NCBI GenBank assembly: GCA_018894105.1
Contig: CM032128.1
Span: 23,851,001 to 23,915,000 of the forward strand
Length of the DNA stretch: 64,000 nt
Source of the DNA: Jacaranda mimosifolia
Taxonomy: Eukaryota > Streptophyta > Magnoliopsida > Lamiales > Bignoniaceae
Direction of reading: 5' to 3'
The translations under genes and the position numbers were made by a program. Below, piece after piece: positions 33,420 through 45,460 of the stretch. The notes below the pieces were generated by a model, which saw only the letters and a program-made list of their open reading frames with translations, did not search any database and was not told the origin of the DNA. Position 1 is the stretch's first letter; the number at the start of each line of letters is the position of its first letter.

Positions 33420-34780
33420 TGTTGATAATCCAAGAGAGTGGTGGATTGACACTGGTGCCACTAGGCACATTTGTTCTGAGAAGTCAATGTTCTCAACCTA
33501 TCTACTGTCACTAAAAAGAAATTGATATGGGAAATTCGACAACTTTTGATATTCTCGAAATAAGCAAGGTTGTTTTGAAAATGACTTATGAAAGGAGCTA
33601 ACACTAAATGAGGTTCTTCATGTGCCAGACATACGCAAAAACTTAGTGTCAAGTTCTTTGTTAGTGAAAAATGGTTTTAAGCTTGTATTTGAGTCTAATA
33701 AGTTTGTGCTTTCTAAGAATGACATGTTTTTAGGTAGAGGCTAAGTACATAATGGGCTATTCAACTTTAAGGTAATACCTATACTAAAAAATGTTCAAGT
33801 GAATGAAAAATAAAGCCTCTGGTTCTGCTTGCTTGATTGAGTGTTGTGATTTATGGCATGCTAGATTAGGACATGTTAATTTCAACACTTTGTGCAAATT
33901 ACTGAATTTGAAATTATTGCCTCCATTTCAAATTGACACAACTCATAAATGTGAAATTGTGTTGAAGCCCGAAGGAGCATGATGCCTCTAGAGTTACTCC
34001 ACAGTGATATCTGTAACTTGAAGTTTGTGCAAACTACAGGTGGGAAAAAGTATTTCATTACTTTTATTGATGATAGTACACAATTTTGCTATGCATTTTT
34101 GTTACAAAGCAAAGATGAAACACTAGAAGTATTCAAGTTCTATAAAACTAAGATTAAGAATCAACTTAGCAAACAAATTAAAACTATCAGAAGTGATAAA
34201 GGTGGTGAATATGGAGCACCATTTGAAGAATTATACTCAACTTCTGGCATTATTCATCAAATGACGGCTCCTTACTCACCTCAATCCAATGGAATTGCTG
34301 AACATAAAAATCAAATTCTTAAGGAAATGATGAATGCTATGTTGATTAATTTTGGGTTATCTCAGAACATGAGGGGGAAGCTATTCTTTCGACTAACCAC
34401 ATTTTGAACAAAATACCCCACAAAAGGAAAAATGAAACTCCTTATGAATTATGAAAAGGTCACAAACCTACCTACAAATACATCAAAGTGTGGTGGTGCT
34501 AGGCTAAAGTGGAAGTACTTAAGCCAAAATAGCTAAAAATAAGGTCTAAAATCGTTGATTGCATTTTCATCAAATATGCACACAATAGTAGTGTCTATCG
34601 ATTCTTGGTGCATAAATTAACAGTTCCTGATATAAATGAAGGAATGATCATTGAAATTTGAATCTAGGAATGCTATATTTTTTGAAAATATCTTTTCTTG
34701 TAAAGATAAGGAAGAATCAAGTTCTTAGAAAAAAACTTTGGAATCAAGTGGTTCTCAAACCAATAAAGAACCAAGACGAA
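33420..34780 (+). pseudogene. copia-3 protease and integrase
   Basis: A protease motif WWIDTGAT lies at about 33440. The integrase finger (LWHARLGHVN, THKCEI) follows; a lost base just after HKCEI shifts the frame at about 33958. The core is open at 33979-34407 with FIDDST, TIRSDKGGEYG and SNGIAEHKN, so all three catalytic acidic residues are present. Beyond 34410 stops accumulate up to the linker (KEPRRN). Confidence 0.82.
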
Positions 34781-35360
34781 ACAATGGCATGGAAAATTTG
34801 ACAAAATAATGCTGCAAATGGCTTTAACATAAATGAGTGTACATCAAAGGCACTCAAAGTGACTTTGTTATGGTTTGTCTATATGTTAATGACATGCTGA
34901 TAATGGGTAGCGATCAAGATATCATCTTGACTACCAAGAAAATGCTTATGAAGCATTTTGACATGAAAGATATAGGTAAAGCGGATGCCATACTAGGGAT
35001 TAAGATAATTAGAATGTCTGATGAGCTATTCTAACTCAATCTCATTATGTTGAGAAAATTCTCAAGAAATTTAACATGTATGACAACACTCCTATAAAAA
35101 CACCCATGGATCCTAGATAAAATATGAGCAAAAATACTGGTGAACCTGTATCTCAAGTGGAATACTCGAGAATAATAGGTTGTTTGATGTTTTTAACAAA
35201 CTATACTTGTCCTGACATTACGTGCTCAGTAAACAAGTTGAGTAGATTTACAAGTAATCCTGGCAATGAATACTAGAAAGCACTGACAAGGGTACTTCGA
35301 TTTCTTAAGTACACAATGGATTATGGGTTACACTACACTAGATATCCAGCTGTATTAGAA
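34780..35360 (+). pseudogene. copia-3 reverse transcriptase, N-terminal half missing
   Basis: The sequence passes directly from the post-integrase linker (KEPRRN) to QWHGKFDKIM, which in intact copia RT lies next to SLYGLKQAP. The whole first part of RVT_2 is therefore gone. The active site reads YVND in VCLYVNDMLIMGSD at about 34880, with Asn replacing the first catalytic Asp of YVDD. Confidence 0.83.
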
Positions 35361-35830
35361 GGATATAGTGATGCTAACTGGATATCTAATAGAAAGACAC
35401 CAAGTTCACAAGTAGGTAGGTTTTCACCCTAGGTGGCGCTGCTATGTCCTAGAAATCCTCTAAACAGACGTGCATAACTCGTTCTACGATGGAGTCTGAG
35501 TTTATTGCTTTAGACAAAGTACAAAAAGAAGCAGAATGGCTCAAAAACTTTCTAGAGGACATTCCTTGTTGGCCTAAACTAATTTCTGCTATCACAATTC
35601 ATTATGATAGTTAATTAGCAATGGGAAGGGCTCAAAGCAGCACGTATAATGGTAAATCTCATCATATCAAACGACGGCATAATATTGTAAGACAATTGAT
35701 CTCAAATGGGTTAATTTCACTTGACTATGTGAAATCCAAGGAAAATTTAGCAGATCCATTAATAAAAGGTCTACCTAGAGATCAAGTAAAATGCTTGTAG
35801 AGAGGAATGGGATTAAAACCCATAAGTTTA
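35361..35830 (+). pseudogene. copia-3 RNase H
   Basis: Reads [14 protein letters not shown], a frameshift near 35425, then SKQTCITRSTMESEFIALD, EAEWLKNFLEDI, SHHIKRRHNIVRQLI and ENLADPLIKGL, the conserved copia RNase H end. A stop replaces a codon in the HYDS stretch at about 35614. Confidence 0.83.
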
Positions 35831-36364
35831 AGAATCGACATAGCGGACACCCAACCATGATGATTGGAGATCCCAAGAACTTGGTTCAATGGGGCAACTA
35901 AGTTATGAAAGTTCATGTAAGTACTTCAACCCATTCCTATGACATGGAAGTGCTGCCTGCTGAGTAGTTATAATGTTGAGACTTTTAATGATTCCCAAAG
36001 CTAGTATAGCGGAGTATGGCAGGATACTCTTTGTGGGAGATCACTTATCTAAGTGTGAAGATGGGTTGCTTCATCGTAAATACTTATGAATCCAAGATCG
36101 GTATCCATGGCCAAAACGGACATAACCGAAAAGAACTAAAAAATGTAAGGACAACTATTGTGTGGGTATTGTTGTCTTGGTTTACACCAACGGCTGAATA
36201 GTTTAAGACATCGTGTTCACTAATTAGCCAAATGAGCTCGATAGTGCTCCACTAAGGAAGATTCAAAGCCACAAGCTACCTATCATGATGCAATAGTTAT
36301 TCGACTGAACTCTGCACAAGCATATGCATCATCAGTCGCATTAATTTCCCTTCATGTGGGGGAC

Positions 36365-36846
36365 TATTGGAAATTGGTCTTCTTTGACCAAATATTTAAG
36401 TGGGCTCAAAGTATTAATATCTAAGAAATTGGTGATCATCGTAAACTATACCGCGGGTAGACGGCAATAATGTGTTTAATTGGCCTTTCAAGTGAATGAG
36501 AAATTAATGGTCAAAGTGAGCTATTTGATGGTTGACCAAGAATACTAGCAAAGAAACCAATGGAATAGGATAAGAGCTCCACTCTCGCCTCGACTACCTA
36601 CTAATCACAGAAATTTTACTATTGGATTTAATAGTTAATTGAGAGAGAATAGGATATCTAGGTGAATTATCTCCTCATTGTATCTTGAGAGACAATAGTT
36701 AGTTATCGTTAGAACCAATGCGGGGCTAATTCGCCTAAAGACAAAGAGCACCACTTTCGCCTCGACTACCTACTGATCATAGAAATTCTACTATTGGATT
36801 TGACAGTTAATTGACAGAGAATAGGATATCTAGGTGAATTATCTCA
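36365..36846 (+). repeat. copia-3 right LTR, deleted and partly duplicated
   Basis: The first 200 bp match the left LTR start, then most of the LTR middle is missing. A block of about 100 bp (36571-36671) is repeated at 36747-36846 with few differences. The 75 bp between the copies match the region just upstream in the left LTR, so the duplication unit is about 176 bp of LTR end. Confidence 0.72.
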
Positions 36847-36849
36847 AGG

Positions 36850-37600
36850 TGTCAAAGGACTCCACATTGATTTCACAATTTTTTTCCCAAATATCTAACA
36901 CGTTCCAACTTATTTTTATAAAAATCATTTTCCTCCAAATATTTTTCAAATAGAGAATTCAAAATTTAATTATGTCCAGATCTTCTTTCATATCCACAAA
37001 AATACTAGGAGCTTAACTTGAGCTTGAAGATGTATTTTGAATATTTTGACTTTGATCACATTGTTTATGATAGTCACTAAAACTATCAATTGTTTAAAGT
37101 TCTTTTCCATGTCATCAGATTTAACGCTATGATGATCATTGACTTGGTCAAGATAAAACCTCACAAACCTTAGTTTTCAATGTGGATCTAGAATAGTAAC
37201 AACATACAATAAGATTTTTAACTTATCTAGGTCTTCACAATATTTTAAGATTTTTTTTCTTATCAATTTCATTGTCATAAGGCACTTTTTGATCCTTATT
37301 TTTAGATAAAACTTTTCAATCTAGTTTGGATAGCCACAAGTTCTTGAAAAAACAGGCTATAGATGACATAAAACAAACCTGAAAATGTCAAAGTAACATT
37401 TTCTCTCATTTTCCTCATACATTTTCTACAATTTCTCTCCCACCATCTTTATCATTATCCTTTTCACGTAAAGCAAAGTACAACTTATAGATGGAGTCAC
37501 CTTTCTTGAGCCGATCAAAAGACTTTTAATTTACATTTGTCATCAACAATAATAGGTAGAATTCCATGCTCCTAATTTCGATATCAATGCTAACAAGAGC
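36850..37600 (-). pseudogene. hAT transposase remnant, central part
   Basis: On the minus strand, fragments in order read MMRKMRENVTL, LLYVVTILDPH followed by KLRFVRFYLDQVND, and finally NVESFDTL just before copia-3. These match the hAT pattern of MxxKFxKYW, LLYxAxxLDPRxKL and FDxLxWW, which precede the LAIP dimerisation block found at 31534. Many stops. Together the two pieces are one old transposase split by copia-3. Confidence 0.65.
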
Positions 37601-38127
37601 TTTTTTATCTATCTTCTCTATGTTTGCACATTTTGTCAGGGCTTGATGTTGAGTTGGAGATGAGCTTACATGCCTTACTGTGTTCTAAAATTAAGAATAG
37701 CCTCATTTTGTTGTTTTAGATCATCTTTCACAGTCAAGTTTAAATATGAGTGTGTTATCAAAAATAAAAAATACTTGATTGATACAGTAGTTTTACGATG
37801 TTTAGCTTTCTCTATTATATATAATACTTTATATATAATATGCTCTTATAATTTAATATCAATTATTTATTAAATTTTATTAAATGTATAATGAGGAAAT
37901 GGGAGCACCCTAACCGTGAAATCAGGGTTGTTGGAAAACAATACAAGCATTGTACTGCTAGGCAAAGTATTATGAATGCTGCAACCTAGATAGCAAAGTC
38001 CAGTAGCAGAAAGCATCACTAACTTAAGCTTTGGCTCGAGTAGCATGGGACACATGGAATCACATGTGAGGCAGCAAAAACCACCATACAAGATTAAATA
38101 CTCATGGGTGATTGGTAGCGAAGTAGT
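37601..38127. other. Region without an identified gene
   Basis: A 73-codon minus-strand ORF at 37870-38091 is less AT-rich than its surroundings (Cys-rich, CLTCDSMCPMLLEP) but matches no family I recognise; it may be a gene or transposon fragment. The rest is AT-rich. Confidence 0.35.
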
Positions 38128-38135
38128 ACTACAAG

Positions 38136-38916
38136 CAGTGTTTTGAAAAATCGGACTGGACCAGCTGGTTGGACCGATTCAACAAGTGATTGAAGGCCAA
38201 TCGGTTTGATTGAAGCTTAAAAATGGGGACCTATTGAATCGGTCAAAATCGGCAAAATCGATAAAAAAAATCGGTTCAACCGGTAGTGGTTCGATCGATT
38301 TGCCACCGGTTCACTTATCTTTTCTATTTTTTTTAAAATTTAAAAATTAATTTTTTTAAAAAAAAATAAAAAAGAGGAAGTATGAGTTGAACATGATGAC
38401 TAAAGATTTTGGACATATAGCTTTTTGAAACATAAATTTATTTTCTTGAAATTTAATAAAGTAGTAGTTACATGTGGATGCTTATGTCTAATTTGTTATT
38501 TTATTTTGTTCAATTTCTCTTAAATTATATTGAATATTTAGTGTGAAAAAATTGATTTTTATTTGGATTTGAAGCATGAAGCTGACAATAACTTAAATTG
38601 ATATTAAACATTCTTTTAATTAAATTATTCATTCATAGCTGACTAATTATGAAATAGTATTTTTTTGAAAGATCAACTTAAAAATGAGTAAGAATAATTT
38701 TTTTTCAAATAATACTTTTACTATATTGTTGAAATTTTTATTTTTTATTAATATTAAAATATTATATATATTTATAAAATTAAATATAATTATGATGTTA
38801 TTACAACGTCACACCGGTCGAACCTGTGGTTCGGTTGGTTTGGGTTCAATTGGTCGAACCGATTGAACCAATATAATGTCACCGGTTCTTTGCCCGGTCC
38901 GATTTTGAAAACATCA
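38136..38916. mobile_element. hAT-type MITE D
   Basis: Starts CAGTGTTTTGAAAAATCGGAC and ends GTCCGATTTTGAAAACATCA, an imperfect terminal inverted repeat. Flanks ACTACAAG and ACTGTAAG agree at 6 of 8 positions, fitting an aged 8-bp duplication. Subterminal CGGTTCAACCGG-type repeats lie at both ends. No ORF. Confidence 0.72.
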
Positions 38917-39482
38917 ACTGTAAGGGAAGGGTGAAAAGAACTCTTATTGGGGAGTAAAATAATAGTAAAGAGTAGCACAATAAGAGGTCTTCTATGATTG
39001 TCGAGGGCCCTATTTCTCCTGAAAGAAAAGGGGTACTAAAAAATGTTATTAAAATGCCTTTGTTATATTTCACATGTCAAGTCTAATAAAACAACTCTAA
39101 ATTTTTGAAGAAAATAATCATTTTACAATATTATAATGTAAGTTAACGGATATTTGAAATATGAAATTATAACAAATGCTATGATATGGTTAAATTAGAG
39201 ATCATATGAGCAAATTTAGAAATGTAAGAGCAACACTAAATATGGACAAGGTTAAGTAAAACTTTAAATGGATAACAATCTAAATTAAAATTATAATGCC
39301 CAGTAATATTTTTATTAAAGACTATTTTTTTTTTTTTTGAAATAAAGAAAGTTTACTTGTGTATATATGTTGAGCATATAGATAGGGAGTTTTGGTTTAG
39401 TTTATACACATAACAAATGTGTAATAAAATAAAAACCATTAATATTCACCTCAAGTTATAATTTAAAATAAATAACAACTTC
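38917..39482. other. AT-rich spacer, nothing recognised
   Basis: No ORF, inverted repeat or coding motif. The 9-bp duplication of the adjoining Mutator-like element lies at its right end (39483-39491). Confidence 0.5.
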
Positions 39483-40502
39483 AAACTTTAACGGTCAATT
39501 GCGCAAAGATCCCCAAACCCAAGTTTCATTTAGTGTTCAGTTCCCACCCATATATTTTTATTTTGGATTCCCTAATTTCAATTTTCATTTAGCAATCACT
39601 CCCCATTCTCTGTAAAATTACCAAAATATCCTCCGCTTGAACAAAAAATTGCAAAGAAACTTCCTTTATCTGCCACTACTGAATGAAATCGCGCCCACAC
39701 TTACACAATTTCTCTCCCTTTTTTTTAAAAGTCAGCTGAATCGTTCATTACTATGATGGATTGAAGCAATTTTCCTCCGATTTCTGTCTTGGACTGAAGC
39801 AATCTTTCACTGTAGGCTACAATGTGAAGTATTCTCGTCTAGTGTTTGAGTTTGAAAGGTGCATTTTCATCTTTTTCTCTTCTTCCATCGGTTTTGTTTC
39901 ATTTTGCACGCTTCCATCAGATTATATAAGGTTTTTTCCTGATAAAATGCTAGGTCTGTAAGTATATTTGTGATATGTGCATGAAATACACTTGAAACCT
40001 GTGTTTATATACGCATTTGAGATGAAAACGTACTTGAGTTCATGTTTTTTGTACTTAAAGGTAGTATTTTGTGTACTAAAATCAATAGTATTCAGAAACC
40101 CTAATATGTTGTTGTTGAAACTTGATTTAGTCAAATTTGTACTTAAATTATCTGTTTTAAATGTTATGAAAGTTGTTTTGAGTTAAATAATATCTTAATT
40201 TTTTAATGATTGAGTTGGTTCACAATACAATTAATATATGGTATGTTGGCAGCTGAATTTTAGGGCTTATATTCAAAATATGGTTTGCTTGAAAGGTTTA
40301 CAACATGTTTAACCGTTTGCTATTGTTCATGAAGAAAAACATAGCATTAATTTATTGAGTGTAGTCTCCATGTATATCTGGTACAAAAGTACTCTATTTT
40401 AGTATATTTGCTTATATTTTCAATATGAAAACCTTAAATATAAGTATATATGGTGTTGTTTAAAGTATTTATTTACATGATTTCTGTATTTGCAGCAATG
40501 GA

Positions 40503-41400
40503 AGCAGAAGCATACAGTCATTGCTCATCGGGATATTTTTATACTGGAATGAAGTAGTTGGAACACAAAATTAGGTTCCAACATGGCACGCCCTTAAACA
40601 AACCCCCATTCTATATATTTGACAATATGCCATAGTTGAACTATTATAGTTTCGGTAGAGTGCAAACAATCATTAGACAATTTAATGTACGAACAACTTC
40701 ATTTGTCTTTGGTGAAGACGTCAAAATTCTTTTTCGGGCTCCAAAGTTTTGTTTAGTGTTGGGGTTGTCTCATGTGGGGCAACCTACCAATGTTGATCTA
40801 ATGCTGAAGTCAGACATTGTTGATCGCTTATTTTTGAAAAAAAATTTGAATGTTAACCGTGTACAAATATTTAAAAGGTTACAAGAATTTGTGGATAGAC
40901 TAGTGATGAAGATATTGAAGATTTTATTATGTTGTATATATTTTTTGTTTTTAAATTGTATTTTGTTTTCAATGAGCAACTACTGCATGCCTTGTTTTAT
41001 CATCCCTTACGTTGATGATCTATCTTCTATCAGGTTATATGCATGGGGGAGGCTGTATACAATGTTTTAGTTAAAGAATTGAGAAATCACATGAGAGGTG
41101 AGACAAAGGAGGTGCATAGGAAGAAATATTTTGATAGTTGTACATATGGTCTATATGTGAGTATATTTGAAGCTTTAAATTATAAAATTGTTGTTGTTTA
41201 CTGTAAATAACTATAATTTTTACTTTATGAACGATAGGGATGGTTGTATGAGCTCGTTCCTTCTTTGGGGAAGCTAAAATGCTTGCATGCATCCCCATGG
41301 TTCTTTTGGTGAGCTGACAGCAAGATCCCAGAGAATGTGGCTAATGCCGAGAAAGTTTTGAAGCAAATTAAAAGGGGAAAGGTAAAAGTTTATTATTTAT
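40503..41400 (+). pseudogene. DUF1985-like / plant mobile-domain protein remnant inside the Mutator-like element
   Basis: From about 40500 the reading gives CSSGYFYTGMK, PPFYIFDNMP, then an open frame 40636-41070 with SFVFGEDVKILFRAPKF, VLGLSHVGQP and NYCMPCFIIPYVDDLSSIR. One base near 41050 shifts the frame, after which it continues YNVLVKELRNHMRG, and after a gap (possibly an intron) GWLYELVPSLGKLKC, SPWFFW and DSKIPENVANAEKVLKQIK. This resembles the DUF1985-type proteins often found in plant Mutator elements, usually fused to a Ulp1-like protease; that protease is not seen here. At least two stops and one frameshift make it non-functional. Recognised from motif memory only. Confidence 0.6.
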
Positions 41401-41661
41401 GTTTAGAATGATTCCCTATGAGTTTGACATTTGAAAGAAATGTGAAAATTCTTATTGTAATAGATTGTGCCTATCTATTCCTTCCCTGAGGAAGAGAAAC
41501 TCGTCGCTGCAATGCAGGTAATTATTTAGATGCACATAATTACTACATGAAGTTTACTTTGTTATTACATTAATAATTTTGTGCTCTTCGTACATGTTCC
41601 TATGGTGTCAAGCTATGATGTCTTAGACTTTGAAGCTCAATTGAGGTAACAAAATGAAGAA

Positions 41662-42141
41662 GTGGAATTGCGAAAGCATAGAATTGAAATTTTGCAGAGA
41701 AAAGTAGGCGATGAGGAGAGGATGGTTGAAGAGGATAAGGAGAATGAAGATGAGAAAGATAAAGAAAAGGACAATGACGATGATGCTAGTGCTCAAGATA
41801 GTTATAAAAAACCACACTTAGAGTCTATTTTTGATGAGTTTGAGACTCTGGGTGGTGGTGTGATGGTCATAACAGTCATGATGGTGATGGTGATGGCGTT
41901 GGTGATGCTGATGTTGATGTTGATGGGGGATAAACAAGAGGAAAATGATATTCCACACGAAGAAAAAAGTAAGAAAAAACATGATCATACCTCTTCTATT
42001 GTTCGCGGTGTGAGAACAAGAGATGATCGGAAGAAAAAGAGAAAAGACAAAGATTTTGTCACACCACCAAAGAGAACTAAAGTTGGCACTCGTAGAGTCC
42101 GTGGCAAAGATAGGAAAGCGTCAAAGAAAAAGGTTGCATAG
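41662..42141 (+). pseudogene. Charged acidic/basic tail ORF of the same mobile protein
   Basis: A 159-codon ORF starts with a likely coiled coil very rich in Glu, Lys and Asp (EEDKENEDEKDKEKDNDDD). It passes through a low-complexity Met/Val stretch that looks frameshifted from a GDGDG-type repeat, and ends with clusters of Lys/Arg (KKKRKDKD, KASKKK) that would serve as nuclear localisation signals. By position it is the C-terminal part of the preceding DUF1985-like protein. Not an independent gene in my view. Confidence 0.5.
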
Positions 42142-42399
42142 GTGAGCCAAGGTACAACTGATGACACTGATGATGCTAAAGAAGTAGCTCAACGTACTGA
42201 AAAGGAGAACACTGATGCTGAAAAAACGAGTTTAAATATTATGGGGTCTGATGTTTAGTACTAGATTTCTTTGTAATAGTACCAAAAGTGTGAACAAAAA
42301 GTATTGTAAATTGGTTTTCGAATACTAAAATTACTGAGAAAGAATACTGCCTTCTATTTTTATTTTAATGCAAATTATATATATATCCTGTAGTGAGTT

Positions 42400-43645
42400 G
42401 TAGCATGGATGAGAATGATGTGGTTAGATATGTTAGTATACAAGTGGAGTTCATAAAAAAAAGAAGGCAAAATATGTTAGTACAGGTCCCTTACCGCAAG
42501 TACACATCATATACAAAATTAATACATAAATACTATCCCCAGGTACATAAGTGCCAGAACTGGGTATCTTTTTCAGATTTTCGATATCATTCTCAGCGCA
42601 TGAGGGAACATTCTCCATTCTATCTAATCACCCATTTCATAATCATCAGATCATGAAGTATGATTGAAATATTTTATTAGGTTGTTCCACGCGTCGATTG
42701 AGGTCAAAATCGTTATTTGGAAAAACAAGTACATAATTCCTTATCATAAGTACACAACGTGTACAAATTGAGTACATAAACCTAGTTTATAGCCACATAA
42801 ATGCCTAAATTGGGTACTTTTTTTTTTTTTTTTTCCAGATTTTTGATATCATTCTCAACGTTAGGGGGACCGTTCTCCATTCTGCCTGATCTGCCCATTT
42901 CACGATCACTAGACCACAAAGTATGATCATAAGGACTCATTAGGTGATGATAAGTTCAGTGATGTAGGAGAGGGGTGTCAGAGTGATGCATTTGCCTTAT
43001 ACGTGAGTGATTTATACTAGTACGAACGATTCCTAGCCATTCCAACACATGCTATGACGATGGTTTATTCAACAAATCATGCATATGATGTTATAGGGTC
43101 ACTAATATGTTGTTCAACACGTCGTGTGAGGTGAAAATTGGCTTTTGGCAAAGCAAGTACATAATCTCTTACCACAAGTACACAATGTAGTCAAAGTAAG
43201 TACATAAACCCCATACTGAAGTACATAAGTGCCAAAACTGGGTACTTTTATTTGGATTTTCAGTATCATTCTGAGCGCATGAGGGATTGTTCTCCATTCT
43301 ACCTAATTTGGCTTTTGCACGTTTATAAGAATACGAAGTATTGCATCCAAGACTCATTTATTGATGATAGGTTCGATGGTATGGGGATGTGTGTCATTTT
43401 GATTCTTTTGCATTATGCGTCAGTACTTTATACTAGGAATAATGATACCACATGCAATGGGATGTGGGTCTTTGTGTTCCCAACCATTCCAACACTTACT
43501 ATCACGACCACATATTCGAAAAATCATGTATTTGAAGTTATGGGGTCACCAATGTGTTGTTTCATGCGTCGAGTGAGGTCAAAATCGTTATTTAGAAAAG
43601 CAAGTACATAATCCCTTACCACAAGTACACAATGTTATAATTGTT
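42400..43645. repeat. Three-plus diverged tandem repeats of 250-450 bp in the Mutator-like element
   Basis: The block CAAGTACATAATnnCTTA, CACAAGTACACAA, GAGTACATAAAC, TCATTCTCAGCG and CATTCTCCATTCT recurs starting near 42477, 42727, 43154 and (partial) 43602. The second and third units are about 430-450 bp; the first is shorter. Fragments such as CCATTCCAACAC and GTCGAGTGAGGTCAAAATCG keep the same order in each. Confidence 0.8.
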
Positions 43646-43979
43646 ATCCCTTAAGGCATATATTCTCCTTTAGCAATTATTATCACTACAAATTGTTATA
43701 ATCTTTTTGGAATCATTTTTTTTTATATGTAAAGGACTTTCTAATAACAACAACATAGTTTTCAAGTTTAGTTCTAAACTCTTCAGCATCCTAGAACATT
43801 TGGCCCTCTCTATGGATGCAATGACTCCAAGTATCAATTCAATTCCTTTGTAATACTAAAGTATATTATGACTCACTTGTGGAGGAAATGTCATCCACTA
43901 TTTCATTCCTAAATGGGTGTTCATTGCAGAGAAATAACGTAGTCCAAAACATAATAATTGTCAATAAAGTGCTGCAAGA

Positions 43980-44330
43980 TCAGTACATAAGCACTCAACT
44001 AATGCAATTTTAGTATTCAACAATAGATAATTAGGTACTTAAGTAAACAACATCAATATTTCACATAGAAGAAGTAAGTACTAAAATAAACAATTTAAGT
44101 ACTTAAATGGAGGAGATAAGTACTGAAATGACCGAATCTAGTATTTAGTGTAGAAGACTAAAGTATTGAAATGAACAAATTTAGTATTTAATATAGAATG
44201 CTTAAGTACTAAAACACACATATCCAGTATTCAACGTAGAAGAGCACAAGTAATGAAATGAACAAATTCAGTATTTAACAGACAAGACCTAAGCACTAAA
44301 ACACATAAGAACAAGTATTTTGTAAGACAA
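43980..44330. repeat. Degenerate short tandem repeats (about 50 bp)
   Basis: Repeats of AAGTACTGAAATGAACAAATTTAGTATTTAACATAGAA-like sequence, about six or seven copies with drift. They lie inside the Mutator-like element and share the AAGTAC core with the larger tandem units. Confidence 0.65.
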
Positions 44331-44937
44331 GTGTATATAACTAATAATGCAAAGAGGTACAAATTGGGACAATGGAAGTATGTTAAATAATAAATGTAGT
44401 CTGAAATTGAAGATATAAAGTATTTACATGCTTGTATAGCTACTTTGTCTTCCTCGTCCACTAGGTTCACTTTTTCGGACAACCGTAATGTCAACTAAGA
44501 TCATCTTTAAACACAAATGCAGACGAATCATGTTGGATACATCCTCATCAGCATTCCAAGTCACATGCATTTTTTGATGGCGAGCAAGATATTGTACTAT
44601 GTGGAATTAAGGAATTTCACTTCATTTTTTCTCCAGTTGGAAATACAGTCCCAGTAGAGTTATGCTCTTAAAAATAGACATGATATAGAGCTCCCCATTT
44701 GCACACAACTTCCTAACAGTTAAATTTGAGGTTCTTCCCTACTATTTGCTATTTTCAAGTTAAAAAAGAATTAAAATAATTGTTGCTTGCCAAAGATTAC
44801 AACGCTACTTTACCGTGCAACGGCGGAGACAAAGTAGGCTTGCTTTTTGCTAATATGTTGTAGTCAATTGCAGAAAATGAAAAAAAAAAAAAAAAGAGAA
44901 AGAGAGAGAGAGAGAAAAGCACTATGGTCGCTGCAGG

Positions 44938-45460
44938 TAGGGGTGTAAACGAGTCGAGCTCGAGCCGGCTCATCAGAAAATTTTAAATTAAATAAAAATA
45001 TTAAATTATTAATATATCATAATTATTTAATAATAATTAATAAAATAATTAAAATTATTATTAAATTAAATATATATGAAATTATAATAATTACTATAAT
45101 GATTTAAATTATAATATATTATAATTATTGATAAATTATTAAATTATTAATATATTATAATTATTTAGTCATATATATAAATATTTAAAATTAGAAAAAA
45201 AAAGTAAATTATTAATACATATTAATTAATATGTAATAAATATTTAAAATTAGAAAAAGAAAGTAAATTATTATATATATTAATTATTTAATTAATATAT
45301 AAAAAATATTTAAAAATAGAAAAAAGCTCATGAGCCGGCTCATGAGCTTTTGAACAACTAGAGATGAGCTCGAGCTCGACTCATGTTAAAGCTCGAGCTC
45401 GAAAAACTCGAGCTTGAGTTGAGCTATAATCGAGCCCGCTCGACTCATCTTACACCCCTA
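44938..45460. mobile_element. hAT-type MITE A2 inside the Mutator-like element
   Basis: Terminal repeats TAGGGGTGTAA / TTACACCCCTA. Flanks GCTGCAGG (44930-44937) and GCCGCAGG (45461-45468) match at 7 of 8 positions. The whole sequence is the reverse complement of MITE A1 (20664-21199) with moderate divergence, including the GAGCTCGAG blocks. No ORF. Confidence 0.9.

Larger units (their letters stand above)
31535..36846 (+). mobile_element. Ty1/copia LTR retrotransposon (copia-3), internally deleted
   Basis: The left LTR begins TGTTGGATATTGG at 31535; the right LTR begins TATTGGAAATTGG at 36365 after a GTGGGGGAC polypurine tract. Between them lie gag, protease, integrase, a truncated RT and RNase H in copia order. 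The right LTR is shortened and partly duplicated. No target duplication is evident because the right end is rearranged. Many stops. It sits inside a hAT transposase remnant. Confidence 0.87.

Noticed and set aside
42400..44330. Regularly repeated blocks considered as a CRISPR-like array
   Set aside because: Units are long, diverged and contiguous without unique spacers, and the context is a plant nuclear transposon.
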